Shown in pieces: positions 51,175 to 59,839 of a stretch of 64,000 nt of DNA. Under the pieces are notes generated by a model that made no database searches, was not told the origin of the DNA, and was given only the letters and a program-made list of their open reading frames with translations. Origin of the DNA: an uncultured Spirochaetales bacterium (GTDB taxonomy: Bacteria > Spirochaetota > Spirochaetia > Sphaerochaetales > Sphaerochaetaceae); NCBI GenBank assembly GCA_949288415.1, contig CASEKE010000009.1, positions 33,918 through 97,917 on the forward strand, read 5' to 3'. Positions within the stretch are counted from its first letter, which is position 1. Every line of letters starts with the position of its first letter. A program made the translations under genes and the position numbers.

Positions 51175-51645
51175 TCAGAAACGATTGCTGTACTTTCTTG
51201 CTCGCGGCAGGGCAAGATAGCTGTCGACATGCTTCTGAATCGATTTGATGACCAGTTTACGGGTCCGTTCCTTCTCGTTCATGACGGATTTGTCATAGGC
51301 ATCCAGCAAAAGTAAAATCTTGCCAAGGATGTCATTGGCTTCTTTCAGATCGCTCTGGGATGGATCTTCATATAGCGAAGCCTCTACCAGTCTCTCGGAG
51401 TATACAAGATGTTTTTTCAACCTTGTCTTCTCGAATACCGAGAACACGCATTCTTTTCTTCCCGCTGCTCTGGATACTATACTTTTCACTTTTCTCATCT
51501 TTGAAAAGGATACGTTGAAAGGAAGGGAAAAACACCTGAAACATGCAAGTAGGATCAGAAGTATTCCTATTATCGTCAGCCAGCCGTAGATGGACGGCAG
51601 AAGGCTTGTGAAATTGTTGTGGAAGAAGGCAAGAAAGTTTTCCAT
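51175..51645 (-). CDS. Hypothetical membrane-anchored protein
   Basis: 156 residues: one strong N-terminal membrane helix (residues ~20-42, YGWLTIIGILLILLACFRCF) followed by a basic, mostly helical cytoplasmic domain (HLVYSERLVEASLYEDPSQS, ILGKILLLLDAYDKSVMNEK). No family recognised. It starts 3 bp after the MscS gene stop on the same strand, so the two are probably co-transcribed and may form a functional pair at the membrane. Confidence 0.65.
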   Translation of the reverse strand: MENFLAFFHNNFTSLLPSIYGWLTIIGILLILLACFRCFSLPFNVSFSKMRKVKSIVSRAAGRKECVFSVFEKTRLKKHLVYSERLVEASLYEDPSQSDLKEANDILGKILLLLDAYDKSVMNEKERTRKLVIKSIQKHVDSYLALPRARKYSNRF

Positions 51646-51648
51646 GGC

Positions 51649-52536
51649 TTATTTCCTGAGCTCCTTTGTCTGGCTTTTCGCGTTGGTGACTGTCTTTGCG
51701 GCTGTGGTTTTCCTTGTAGTCCTTTTCCTCTGTACGGCTTTTTCCCGTTCGGAGATTACAAGCTGATCGAACGGAATTACGATGTTGTTCTCCTTATAAG
51801 CATTCCAGACTGCCCGTTTGATTTCGAAAAAGGCATCGTAATAGTCTTTGCTGTCTATCCAGCACCAGGCGCTTATCATGAGGCTGGAAGAGGCCATGTC
51901 GTACAGCTCGATCCGTGGGGCAGGATTCTTCAATACTTTCCTGCATGATGTACAGGCGGTTTTCGTAGCCTTGATAGCTTTGTCGATGTCGGTGTCGTAG
52001 TCCACCGCGAATGTCAGGTCTATCCTTCTTGTAGGATTCGTGTTGTAGTTGACGATTCTCGATGTGAATACCTGCCTGTTCGGCAGGATAAGCTTTCTGT
52101 TATCCGCAGTCGAAAGAACCGTGTTCATGAGCCTGAGTTCCTCTATCCGCCCCTCATCGGAACCTATCTGGACGAAATCGCCTACTTTGAACGGTCGTGT
52201 CCCGATCATTATTAGACCGTTTGCGACGTTGGCGATCGAATCCTGTATGGCCAGTCCTATGGCAACTCCGAATGCCGATATGACGGCAATCATGGAGGTC
52301 AGCGGTATGTCCAGAAGGGAGAAATCATATAGAATGAGAATCACTGCCAGTATGATTTCGACGCTGTGCGTACAGAAGCGTACAACAGCATTGTCCACGC
52401 TTGAGATGAGCAACAGTCTTTTCAGGAGCATCATGAAAAGCTTTATGGAGATGATGCCGAAGAAAAGGGTGGCAAGAAACAGGATGACCTGACTGTCTGT
52501 TTTGTCCAGGACTGCTTCCAAAGCTTCGATTTCCAT
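51649..52536 (-). CDS. Small-conductance mechanosensitive channel, MscS family
   Basis: 295-residue inner-membrane channel opened by membrane tension to release solutes in hypo-osmotic shock. Three N-terminal helices are followed by the pore helix AVISAFGVAIGLAIQDSIAN and ANGLIMIGTRPFKVGDFVQI, then the beta domain (EELRLMNTVLSTADNRKLIL, PNRQVF) and alpha/beta domain; the C-terminal 35 residues are basic (RKRTTRKTTAAK), an unusual tail. Start MEIEALEAV at 52536 was chosen for its promoter; an ATG 13 codons upstream overlaps the -10 region. Confidence 0.9.
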   Translation of the reverse strand: MEIEALEAVLDKTDSQVILFLATLFFGIISIKLFMMLLKRLLLISSVDNAVVRFCTHSVEIILAVILILYDFSLLDIPLTSMIAVISAFGVAIGLAIQDSIANVANGLIMIGTRPFKVGDFVQIGSDEGRIEELRLMNTVLSTADNRKLILPNRQVFTSRIVNYNTNPTRRIDLTFAVDYDTDIDKAIKATKTACTSCRKVLKNPAPRIELYDMASSSLMISAWCWIDSKDYYDAFFEIKRAVWNAYKENNIVIPFDQLVISEREKAVQRKRTTRKTTAAKTVTNAKSQTKELRK

Positions 52537-52543
52537 ATTTGTT

Positions 52544-52572
52544 ATATTATTTGGAATGTACGCCGTATACAA
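52544..52572 (-). promoter_or_regulatory. MscS promoter, leaderless geometry
   Basis: Minus strand: TTGTAT (52572-52567), 17-bp spacer, TAATAT (52549-52544), then 7 nt to ATG 52536, with no ribosome site. The expected transcription start coincides with the start codon. Confidence 0.65.
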
Positions 52573-52850
52573 CAAAAAGTTTCAGCCGCGGCATCTTGGT
52601 AAAGATTATTTATGGGTGATCAGGACTTTATCGGATTATGGTTCCGCAACACTGCATATCAGGAGAATATCAGAGATGGATTAAGAACGATAGCTGACAT
52701 AATATTGCGGCTATTTTGATTTCATCTTGTTATAATCGGTTCTGTTGACTTATATCGACAAAAATGAACATGTTGCGATTGTTGATGCCCGCAAGAGAAA
52801 ATGAAATAGGAAGATGAACTTCTTAGATATCTTTGGATTTATGATAGGTT

Positions 52851-53582
52851 TTATTTTGATGAAAGAGCAATATGGAATTGCGTATCTCTTCCATTCCAAA
52901 TTGTCTCTGAATATTCAGCCGGTATTCCATCTTCATCAAAGTAAACCGATGATATTTTCAATGCCGGCGACATCAAAGATGCGTTCAGAATATGAGCTGT
53001 TTCACCATCCATCGATATCGATTCGATAAAATTGTCTATAGACGAAAAATTGATATGGTATCGCTGTTGCAATGTTTCGGTAACACTGTTGTTTTCCAAT
53101 GGTTGTTCTGTTATTCCCGGTACTTTGTGCAGGGGAAACCAGGCATGGTTGATACCTATTATCCTTCCGTGTTGGACAAAATCCCTTATCAGCGATACTA
53201 CTGGCGTCTTTTCATCTATTTCTAAAAATTTTAATACAATCGGGTTTGCTTTTTTTGCTACGGTAATTCTGATGTTTGCAGAAGCAATATCCGATTTTCT
53301 CCGTACTCCGACCTGTGGAATAAAAAGATCCTGAACGCTGATTCCTGGTTTTGCTTTTACAAATGTACCTTTTCCTCTCCGTTTTTCTATGAAACCTTCA
53401 TATTCGAGTTTCGCTAAGGCTTGACGCAACGTCACCCTGCTTGAGTTGTATTCTTCGCATAAACAAAACTCTGATGGAATTTGGCAGCCTATGGGCCATT
53501 CCCCTGCAGAAATCCGGGATAGAATGTCTGAGGCAATCTGTTGGTAAACCGGTACCGCTGAATTTCTGTCTATCTTGTTCAT
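52851..53582 (-). CDS. GntR-family regulator, HutC/UTRA type
   Basis: 243 residues: winged helix (PVYQQIASDILSRISAGEWP, CEEYNSSRVTLRQALAKLEY, EGFIEKRRGKGTFV) and a UTRA ligand domain (KTPVVSLIRDFVQHGRIIGI, LQQRYHINFSSIDNFIESIS, and the late YSETIWNGRDTQFHIALSSK). UTRA domains usually bind sugar phosphates or similar small ligands. It lies beside the HAD gene and the divergent nucleoside-related operon whose two TGTATTAA..TTAATACA sites fit a GntR dimer. Ribosome site AAGGA precedes ATG 53582. 52576-52850 contains no gene that I can support. Confidence 0.9.
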   Translation of the reverse strand: MNKIDRNSAVPVYQQIASDILSRISAGEWPIGCQIPSEFCLCEEYNSSRVTLRQALAKLEYEGFIEKRRGKGTFVKAKPGISVQDLFIPQVGVRRKSDIASANIRITVAKKANPIVLKFLEIDEKTPVVSLIRDFVQHGRIIGINHAWFPLHKVPGITEQPLENNSVTETLQQRYHINFSSIDNFIESISMDGETAHILNASLMSPALKISSVYFDEDGIPAEYSETIWNGRDTQFHIALSSK

Positions 53583-53650
53583 TTTTTGATCCTTGAGTTG
53601 TTTTCTATTTTTAAGATAACATGAAATACTTGTTCATCCAGTTGTTTTTT

Positions 53651-54460
53651 TCATGAGATGCAACCATAATGTTTTATAGCTTCGATAACTCCATCTCCAT
53701 ATGATGCAGAGCATATGAATTGGGATGCAACCTTTGTTTCTTCAACGGCATTTGCAACGCAGGCGCTATATCCGCAGTTCGTAAGCATTTCGATATCATT
53801 TGTGTGGTCTCCTATCGCAAGTATTTCGGACAGATCCAGACCAAGATGTTCGGCTAGATATTTTATGCCTGTCATTTTTGAACAATTTTCAGGAGCTATT
53901 TCTGTTGCATGAATTCCATAGCCATAAATTGTGCATCCTCCGATCTCTCGCATTCCTTCTAAGAAGTTCAATAATTTTCCATCATTGATAGGATCGGTTG
54001 CAGAAATCTTGTTGACATCAAGATTCCATATATTCTCACCTAGCCCAAGTGGGTGATCATATCCATGGAAATGGGTGGAATGGCGTTTTGTTCTTTCCGT
54101 ACATATAAGAGGGCGATATTCGTCATTGAAATCGAAATCTATTTCCAGACCTTTTTCCAAAAACTCAAGAATAAGATTCCTGTATGGCCTCACGGGAAAT
54201 GTTCTATTGAGAATGATGTTCCCATTCAGTATTACGGTTGCTCCGTTGTTTGCAACGTAGCATTTCCCTTTCGGACCGGAATGCGGCAAAAGAAGCCTGT
54301 CGATTCGATGTGGCATTCTTCCTGATGCCACTGTAAACACTATGTCTGTTTTTATCAGTTCATCAATAATTTCAAGTACAGTTGCTTTGACAGTTCCATC
54401 GGATTCCAGTAACGTGCCGTCCATGTCGCAGGCAATCATTTTAATCTTTGGTCTATACAT
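53651..54460 (-). CDS. HAD-superfamily phosphatase, Cof type
   Basis: 269-residue cytoplasmic HAD hydrolase with a type IIB cap. Motif I ACDMDGTLLESDG near residue 10 supplies the nucleophile Asp, VFTVASGRMPHRID is motif II, and LAIGDHTNDIEMLTNCGYSA is motif IV. Cof-type enzymes dephosphorylate sugar phosphates, FMN or pyridoxal phosphate. It shares its regulatory region with the divergent ABC operon, so it probably acts on an intermediate of that pathway. Its start is leaderless (see promoter). Confidence 0.9.
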   Translation of the reverse strand: MYRPKIKMIACDMDGTLLESDGTVKATVLEIIDELIKTDIVFTVASGRMPHRIDRLLLPHSGPKGKCYVANNGATVILNGNIILNRTFPVRPYRNLILEFLEKGLEIDFDFNDEYRPLICTERTKRHSTHFHGYDHPLGLGENIWNLDVNKISATDPINDGKLLNFLEGMREIGGCTIYGYGIHATEIAPENCSKMTGIKYLAEHLGLDLSEILAIGDHTNDIEMLTNCGYSACVANAVEETKVASQFICSASYGDGVIEAIKHYGCIS

Positions 54461-54496
54461 GTATTAATATTAATACAATAATAGACAAATTGTCAA
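54460..54496 (-). promoter_or_regulatory. HAD-gene promoter with GntR operator over the start codon
   Basis: Minus strand: consensus TTGACA (54496-54491), 17-bp spacer, TTAATA (54473-54468), then 7 nt to ATG 54460. The perfect palindrome TGTATTAATATTAATACA (54460-54477) covers the -10 and the start codon, so a bound GntR protein would block transcription. Confidence 0.75.
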
Positions 54497-54554
54497 ACGC
54501 ATTATTCAAATTATTTTATTTATTGTATTGAATTGTATGGAAATAAAAATTTTG

Positions 54555-54591
54555 TTGACGAGGTTGAATTGTTGTATTAAAGTTAATACAA
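54555..54591 (+). promoter_or_regulatory. Promoter and GntR operator of the nucleoside-related operon
   Basis: TTGACG (54555-54560) with TAAAGT (54578-54583) at 17-bp spacing is a possible promoter. It overlaps the inverted repeat TTGTATTAA-AG-TTAATACAA (54572-54591), the second copy of the palindrome at 54460-54477. Confidence 0.7.
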
Positions 54592-54622
54592 GATTACAAG
54601 ATATTTGTAAAAAGGCGATAAG

Positions 54623-55495
54623 ATGAAAAATAAGAAATTGCTACGTTATGGAGAAGCATATTTATATCTTTTACCTGCATTTGTTTTGTTGATTGCATTC
54701 ATCTATTATCCATTTATAGTCTCGGTAATCAAATCTTTCTTCCTTACAAATAGTTTTGCCGAGATCAGGGAATTTGTAGGAATTGAGAACTATGCTACTC
54801 TTTTTTCCAATAATACATTCCGTAGATCCATTCTCAATACATTCAAATTTACGGTAGTATCCGTTCCGGTCTCTATTGTAATTTCATTCGTAATGGCCAT
54901 GTTGGCGGGAAAGATGAGAAAATGCTCTCCCATATATGAAACTTTGTATTCCATACCGATGGCCATGTCATCGTCTGTCAGTGCAATGATTTTCAAGATT
55001 ATCTTCAATCAGAATGTCGGCATTGTGAATAAGACATTGCATCTTCATATCAACTGGCTTGATGATGTGAGCACAGCAATGTGGGTACTTATCATCATCA
55101 GTATTTGGATGCACCTTGGATATAACTACCTTTTTATACTTTCTGCCATCCGAGGACTTCCAAAATCGGTTCTTGAATCTGCGGAACTTGATGGGGCAAA
55201 TGCTTTCACAAGGGCCCGCAAGATTGTTTTTCCACTGGTTTCTCCTACAGTCTTTTTCCTGTTGTGCAATTCTCTTGCCAGTGCACTTACCATGTCGAAT
55301 CTTTCATTGATTCTTACTCCTGGTGGGGGACCTGGCAAAAGTACTGAAACAATGATTTCCTTCATGTATAAAGCTTCTGCCCAAAGTTCGAATTACAATC
55401 TGGCATTTCCTGCTGCAGTCGTCAGTTTCATTATTGCCGTGATGGCTATAATAGCTACTTTTGCTTATGAAAAGAAAGGAGTGTACTACAATTGA
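54623..55495 (+). CDS. ABC transporter permease, MalF type
   Basis: 290-residue CUT1-family permease, six helices. YYPFIVSVIKSFFLTNSF (helix 1 end), GIENYATLFSNNTFRRSILN, and the EAA loop VLESAELDGANAFTRARKIV followed by FPLVSP. It is the first gene of the ten-gene operon and forms the pore with the MalG-type permease. No ATPase is encoded nearby, so a shared ATPase is likely. Start ATG 54623 with AAGGCGA upstream. Confidence 0.92.
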   Translation: MKNKKLLRYGEAYLYLLPAFVLLIAFIYYPFIVSVIKSFFLTNSFAEIREFVGIENYATLFSNNTFRRSILNTFKFTVVSVPVSIVISFVMAMLAGKMRKCSPIYETLYSIPMAMSSSVSAMIFKIIFNQNVGIVNKTLHLHINWLDDVSTAMWVLIIISIWMHLGYNYLFILSAIRGLPKSVLESAELDGANAFTRARKIVFPLVSPTVFFLLCNSLASALTMSNLSLILTPGGGPGKSTETMISFMYKASAQSSNYNLAFPAAVVSFIIAVMAIIATFAYEKKGVYYN

Positions 55496-56355
55496 AAAAA
55501 ACGGAAGCAACTGTTGCCATATCACGTTCTTGCTCTAAAAGAGTGGTTTTGGATGTGGTTTTCCAGATTTTCTGTATACTGATTGGCTTGGTGATAATGT
55601 TTCCGCTGATTTATGCGTTCTTTATTTCTTTCATGGGCGCAGAGCAGATTTTTTCAATAACGGCAGGCCTTATTCCAGAACGATGGACACTTGAAAATTA
55701 TGCAGATGCATTTGCTATGGCGCCATTTTTCAAGTTTATGTGCAATTCTATATTTGTATCATTGATTGCAAGTCTGGTGAGAATACTTACTGCAAGTCTA
55801 GCTGCTTTTGCATTTGCTTTTCTGGATTTTCCTGGTAAAAAAATCCTGTTTTACATGGTAATCGCGACTTTCCTCATTCCTGGAGATGTGACGATTGCTG
55901 CAAATTATAGGACCGTTGCCAGCTTGCATCTCATAAACACATATTCAGGTATCATGGCAATATATTTGGTCAATGGAATGAATATTTTTATGATACGTCA
56001 GAGTTTCAAGACTTTTTCCGTTGAAATAAAAGATGCCAGCTATGTTGATGGATGTTCAAATTTCAGATTTTTTTGGAGTATATTGTTGCCATCCAGCTAT
56101 CAGATATTGATTACTGTTTTCATAACATCATTCATGGGAGTATGGAATTCATACCTTTGGCCTCTTATGGTCACGAATAAAACGGAAATGCGTACAGTTC
56201 AGGTTGGAATAACGATGCTGAATTTTGCAGATGGCAATCCGTATGGTCCGATCATGGCTGCATCCATGATTGTAATTATCCCTTCTTTGATTCTCTTCCT
56301 TTTTTTCCGACGTCAGATTGTCGAAGGTATGATGTCAGGAGGAGTCAAGGGATGA
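55492..56355 (+). CDS. ABC transporter permease, MalG type
   Basis: 287-residue permease. FPLIYAFFISFMGAEQIFSI near the N-terminus, and EAA loop EIKDASYVDGCSNFRFFWSI with LLPSS following; C-terminus EGMMSGGVKG. It starts with TTG at 55492, 10 nt after AAGGAG, and overlaps the previous stop by 4 nt. The EAA loop has KD-ASY in place of EAA, similar to the fragment at the window start. Confidence 0.92.
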   Translation: MKKTEATVAISRSCSKRVVLDVVFQIFCILIGLVIMFPLIYAFFISFMGAEQIFSITAGLIPERWTLENYADAFAMAPFFKFMCNSIFVSLIASLVRILTASLAAFAFAFLDFPGKKILFYMVIATFLIPGDVTIAANYRTVASLHLINTYSGIMAIYLVNGMNIFMIRQSFKTFSVEIKDASYVDGCSNFRFFWSILLPSSYQILITVFITSFMGVWNSYLWPLMVTNKTEMRTVQVGITMLNFADGNPYGPIMAASMIVIIPSLILFLFFRRQIVEGMMSGGVKG

Positions 56356-56410
56356 CTGTATTTTGCGATAAATAACCACATTGTGGTTTTAAAAATAAAG
56401 GAGGATAAAA

Positions 56411-57769
56411 ATGAGAAAGACCCTATTGTTTATCATGGTCTCTTTAGCATGTTCGTTCATGATTTTTGCCGGAGGAGCCGGTGAAAAGAATAACGGAAAC
56501 GATATCGTTTCCATCGATGTTTGGCATTCTATGGAGGGATCGAATGGCCAGGTCATGAGTTCTCTAATAGCTGAATTCAATGAAACAAAAGGAAAGGAGC
56601 TTGGTATTTTTGCCAACGATTGCTTTCAGGGTAGCGATACTGCTGTGAAATTGAAGACTTGCATCCAGACAAACGATATTGAAAACATGCCTGATGTATG
56701 TCAAATCTATAATGCATCGCTTCCTGTCGTAGATGCGACCAATTGTGCTGTTGACATAGATTCAATGTGGGGCAAAGGAAGCGCATCTGTCTCTAAGTCG
56801 GATCTCATCGAAAGTGGAATATATTGTTACACATATGAGGGCCGTTTGCTTTCCATGCCGTTCAATACATCAACGATTCTTCTTTACTGCAATCTTGATG
56901 CTTTTGCAGAAGCCGGTCTTACGGAAGATGATCTGCCCAGAACTTGGGATGAAGTATATGAAGTGGGTAAAAAGCTTATTAAGCTTGATGAGAATGGCAA
57001 TGTCATCCGCTATGGAATCAACTGGCAGCTTGCTCGTTATGAACTATTCGATGTTATGGGCGTCATAGGGCCGGAAGGCACTGCATTTGCCGATAACAAC
57101 AATGGCCGTGACGGTCTGGTGAGCAAGGTGATATGTGAAGATGAGATGCTCCAGGTTTTCAAGATGTGGGAAAAGTTCTCTAAGGTTCCTGGCCTCCTCA
57201 ACGACTCAGGATCCGATCAGAGCGGAAATTTTGCTAGCGGACTGAATGCTATGGCACTTAGATCCTCTGCCGGAATCGGGGCTATCACAAGTATGACTGA
57301 TGCTAATGGAATGCATTGGGCTGCTGCGAAACTTCCTGTGTTCAACGTGGAGACCGATAAGGGCGGTGCTGCTTTGGGTGGAGCATCTCTCGCGATGTTC
57401 GATAGGGGAGATGAAGCAAAAAAGAATGCAGCTTGGGAATTCATAATGTGGATGGTATCTGCAGAAACACAGGCAAAGTGGGCTATGGCTACTGGATATC
57501 TGCCTGTAAATATAAATTCCCAGAATCTTGATTCCTATAAAGAATTTGTTGCAGCCAGTCCTGCCGTCGCTGTTGCTTTGGAGCAGTTGCATGAAGCACT
57601 TCCGACAACACAGGAGACTGTAATGAACATGCAAGACGAGATAAGCGGCTATATCAAGACGGCTGCAACCGATGTAAAGAATGGTGATATAACTGCCGAG
57701 GAAGCTGTTGCAAGAATCATTCAGGAGTCAGAGCAAGCATTCTCAACGTATAACCGCGCGAATCAATAA
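56411..57769 (+). CDS. ABC transporter extracellular solute-binding protein
   Basis: 452-residue binding protein (SBP_bac_1). Signal peptide MRKTLLFIMVSLACSFMIFA precedes GGAGEKNN. VSIDVWHSMEGSNGQVMSSL is the first strand; VCQIYNASLPVVDATNCAVD and LLSMPFNTSTILLYCNLDAF are conserved parts. Members of this family normally bind sugars or sugar-containing compounds, so the substrate may be a glycoside rather than a free base. Ribosome site AGGAGG precedes ATG 56411. A hairpin follows at 57789-57809. Confidence 0.92.
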   Translation: MRKTLLFIMVSLACSFMIFAGGAGEKNNGNDIVSIDVWHSMEGSNGQVMSSLIAEFNETKGKELGIFANDCFQGSDTAVKLKTCIQTNDIENMPDVCQIYNASLPVVDATNCAVDIDSMWGKGSASVSKSDLIESGIYCYTYEGRLLSMPFNTSTILLYCNLDAFAEAGLTEDDLPRTWDEVYEVGKKLIKLDENGNVIRYGINWQLARYELFDVMGVIGPEGTAFADNNNGRDGLVSKVICEDEMLQVFKMWEKFSKVPGLLNDSGSDQSGNFASGLNAMALRSSAGIGAITSMTDANGMHWAAAKLPVFNVETDKGGAALGGASLAMFDRGDEAKKNAAWEFIMWMVSAETQAKWAMATGYLPVNINSQNLDSYKEFVAASPAVAVALEQLHEALPTTQETVMNMQDEISGYIKTAATDVKNGDITAEEAVARIIQESEQAFSTYNRANQ

Positions 57770-57788
57770 ATAAAACCGAGGATTGTTA

Positions 57789-57809
57789 TGCGGATGCTTA
57801 GCATCCGCA
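57789..57809 (+). terminator. Intercistronic hairpin after the binding protein
   Basis: TGCGGATGC (57789-57797) / GCATCCGCA (57801-57809), 3-nt loop, no T run. Probably an mRNA-stabilising or attenuating structure that keeps binding-protein levels above those of the enzymes. Confidence 0.7.
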
Positions 57810-57821
57810 ATATTGGAAAAA

Positions 57822-58697
57822 ATGAGATTATCAACATCCACCAATATCTATTTGCGACGTCCGGGAAATAGATTTGCAAGCATTGAAGAATCAATGAAAA
57901 TCTGTTCCCGGGCTGGATACAAAGTCATGGATCTTAATTTCTATGATGCTGCTTCGTTTCATTTTGAATTTATGTCTGATACATGGATGTCCTGGGCAGA
58001 ACGTATTGCAGATCTATCAGAGGAACTTGGTATCGAATTTAGCCAAGCTCACTCAAGCTTTTATAATTTTTGCGATAGAAATACGTCCGAATTGGATTAT
58101 TGGGAAACTTCCGTACGTCGAAGCGTACTTTGTGCTGAGATAATAGGTATACCATGGATAGTAATCCATGCCGGTACTGCTTTTGATGCCGATGATTATA
58201 GACATGAGTCGTTCAAAAGAAATATTGAGTATTTCAAAAGACTTTTGGATTTTGCTTCTGCGCATGGAGTAGGTATTGCTGTTGAAAATCTATGGGATTT
58301 GGCAATCAGACCGAAACGTAGGTATACGGCGAATGCCGAGGAATTGATGGAATTTGTCGATGCTTGCACAGATTTTGCAGGAACCGGCATTGGTACGTGT
58401 TGGGATTTCGAGCATGCAGATATCATGGGGCAGGATCAGCGTTCCGGTCTTATGTTGCTAGGTAATACACTGAAATGTACGCATGTATCGGATCAGACAG
58501 GCATTGACAACGACCACATTCTGCCTTTCTGCGGAGGAATCGATTGGGCAGAAGCTGTACATGTCCTTAGAGAGTTGAATTATCAGGGGGATTTCACTTT
58601 CGAAATGCACAGATATGGGATGAATACTCCCGAACCTCTTATGCTTGATGCATTGAAATACAGCATACGTGTAGGAGAGTACATCCTATCTCTTTGA
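57822..58697 (+). CDS. Sugar phosphate isomerase/epimerase-like TIM barrel (AP-endonuclease 2 family)
   Basis: 291 residues of the xylose isomerase-like barrel superfamily. The chain contains IVIHAGTAFDADDYRH (metal-site His), VAVENLWDLAIRPK-like segment with the metal-binding Glu, CWDFEHADIMGQD (Asp/His), KCTHVSDQTG and the late GDFTFEMHRYG. These give the usual Glu-Asp-His-Glu metal site. Enzymes of this class isomerise or epimerise sugars, inositols or keto-sugars. ATG 57822 matches the family N-terminus (MRLSTSTNIYLRRPG); the ribosome site is weak. Confidence 0.85.
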   Translation: MRLSTSTNIYLRRPGNRFASIEESMKICSRAGYKVMDLNFYDAASFHFEFMSDTWMSWAERIADLSEELGIEFSQAHSSFYNFCDRNTSELDYWETSVRRSVLCAEIIGIPWIVIHAGTAFDADDYRHESFKRNIEYFKRLLDFASAHGVGIAVENLWDLAIRPKRRYTANAEELMEFVDACTDFAGTGIGTCWDFEHADIMGQDQRSGLMLLGNTLKCTHVSDQTGIDNDHILPFCGGIDWAEAVHVLRELNYQGDFTFEMHRYGMNTPEPLMLDALKYSIRVGEYILSL

Positions 58698-58717
58698 AAT
58701 AAAAATCTGGAGGTAAT

Positions 58718-59830
58718 ATGAGCGGATATAGAGGGTTGATTAATCAGGTATATAGTCTTCCTGAGCTTATCAGACAACAATATATGGATTTGGAGCCCAA
58801 AACCAGATCTGTTTTGAGTACACCCGAAATATTTAGGATAATGCGTATAGTTCTTACAGGATGCGGAGATTCATTTGCTGCCGCTCTTTCTGTACGTGAT
58901 GCTTTCATGGAATTGACTGGATTATCAGTGGAAGCCATTCCTGCCATAGAATTGAGCCGGAGTTTTCCTGAAAACTATTTTGGATGGGCTCCGGATGACC
59001 CTTTGGTAATTGCTGTAAGCAATTCCGGTTGTGTTGCAAGAATGAACGAAGCTGTCCGTCGTGCAAGTGTTCATGGGGCTTTTACTTTAGGCGTAACGGG
59101 CAATAGTTCTTCTCCTTTGGCAAAAGCTTCAAATAGAATTTTGGAACTTTCCGTACCGCCTTTTGAGTCTGCTCCTGGTACAAGGTCATATGCCGTTTCG
59201 CTGGTTGCTTTGCTGCTTTTGGCTATAAGGATAGGTGAAGTCCGCGGACGATATACTATGGATAAGGGGATGGCTATGCGTCTCGATATGCTCAGGCAGG
59301 CCGATTTGCTTGATCGAATGCTACCTGAGATAGATTCGAAGATGCAAAATCTTGCATCGGACTGGATCGGAATGGAAGCATTCGATTTTATTGGTACAGG
59401 TATGGAATTCGGAACAGCTTGGTATTGCCATGCAAAAATTCTCGAAATGTTGGGCAAATATTCGTTCTTTCAGAATTCTGAGGATTGGTTACATACAAAT
59501 CTTTTCTTGCGAAAGAATGAAACGACTGCCGCAGTCGTATTTTGCGATGACAGAAATCCTGCTCTTGGCCGAACTCTTGAGTTGATTGGTTATGCAAAAG
59601 ATTTGAAGCGGCCTCTTCTTGTCATAGGCGATGGCTTGCCAGAGAGCATACAGGTTCCGAAATCCGATTATTATTTCAATTCGTGTCTTACTGATTTCGT
59701 TCCTGTGAATATCTTGGCGAATTATATTGCAGATATCATCGGGGAAGAGGATGGACGTGGTTGCAAAGGTGTCTGGTCGATTGCCGAGGGTGCAAAATGT
59801 ATACGTAATAGTGAAATCAGAATTATTTGA
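58718..59830 (+). CDS. SIS-domain protein (phosphosugar isomerase / deglycase-like)
   Basis: 370 residues with two SIS folds. The first contains IVLTGCGDSFAAALSVRDAF (phosphosugar loop), VIAVSNSGCVARMNEAVRRA and TLGVTGNSSSPLAKASNRIL; the second is weaker (FDFIGTGMEFGTAWYCHAKI). This layout is shared by GlmS isomerase domains, AgaS and FrlB-type deglycases, which act at the C1/C2 amino or keto position of phosphosugars. AGGAGG precedes ATG 58718 and it lies 20 bp after the previous stop. The substrate is unknown; an N-linked sugar would suit the other enzymes here. Confidence 0.85.
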   Translation: MSGYRGLINQVYSLPELIRQQYMDLEPKTRSVLSTPEIFRIMRIVLTGCGDSFAAALSVRDAFMELTGLSVEAIPAIELSRSFPENYFGWAPDDPLVIAVSNSGCVARMNEAVRRASVHGAFTLGVTGNSSSPLAKASNRILELSVPPFESAPGTRSYAVSLVALLLLAIRIGEVRGRYTMDKGMAMRLDMLRQADLLDRMLPEIDSKMQNLASDWIGMEAFDFIGTGMEFGTAWYCHAKILEMLGKYSFFQNSEDWLHTNLFLRKNETTAAVVFCDDRNPALGRTLELIGYAKDLKRPLLVIGDGLPESIQVPKSDYYFNSCLTDFVPVNILANYIADIIGEEDGRGCKGVWSIAEGAKCIRNSEIRII

Positions 59831-59839
59831 GGAGATAGC

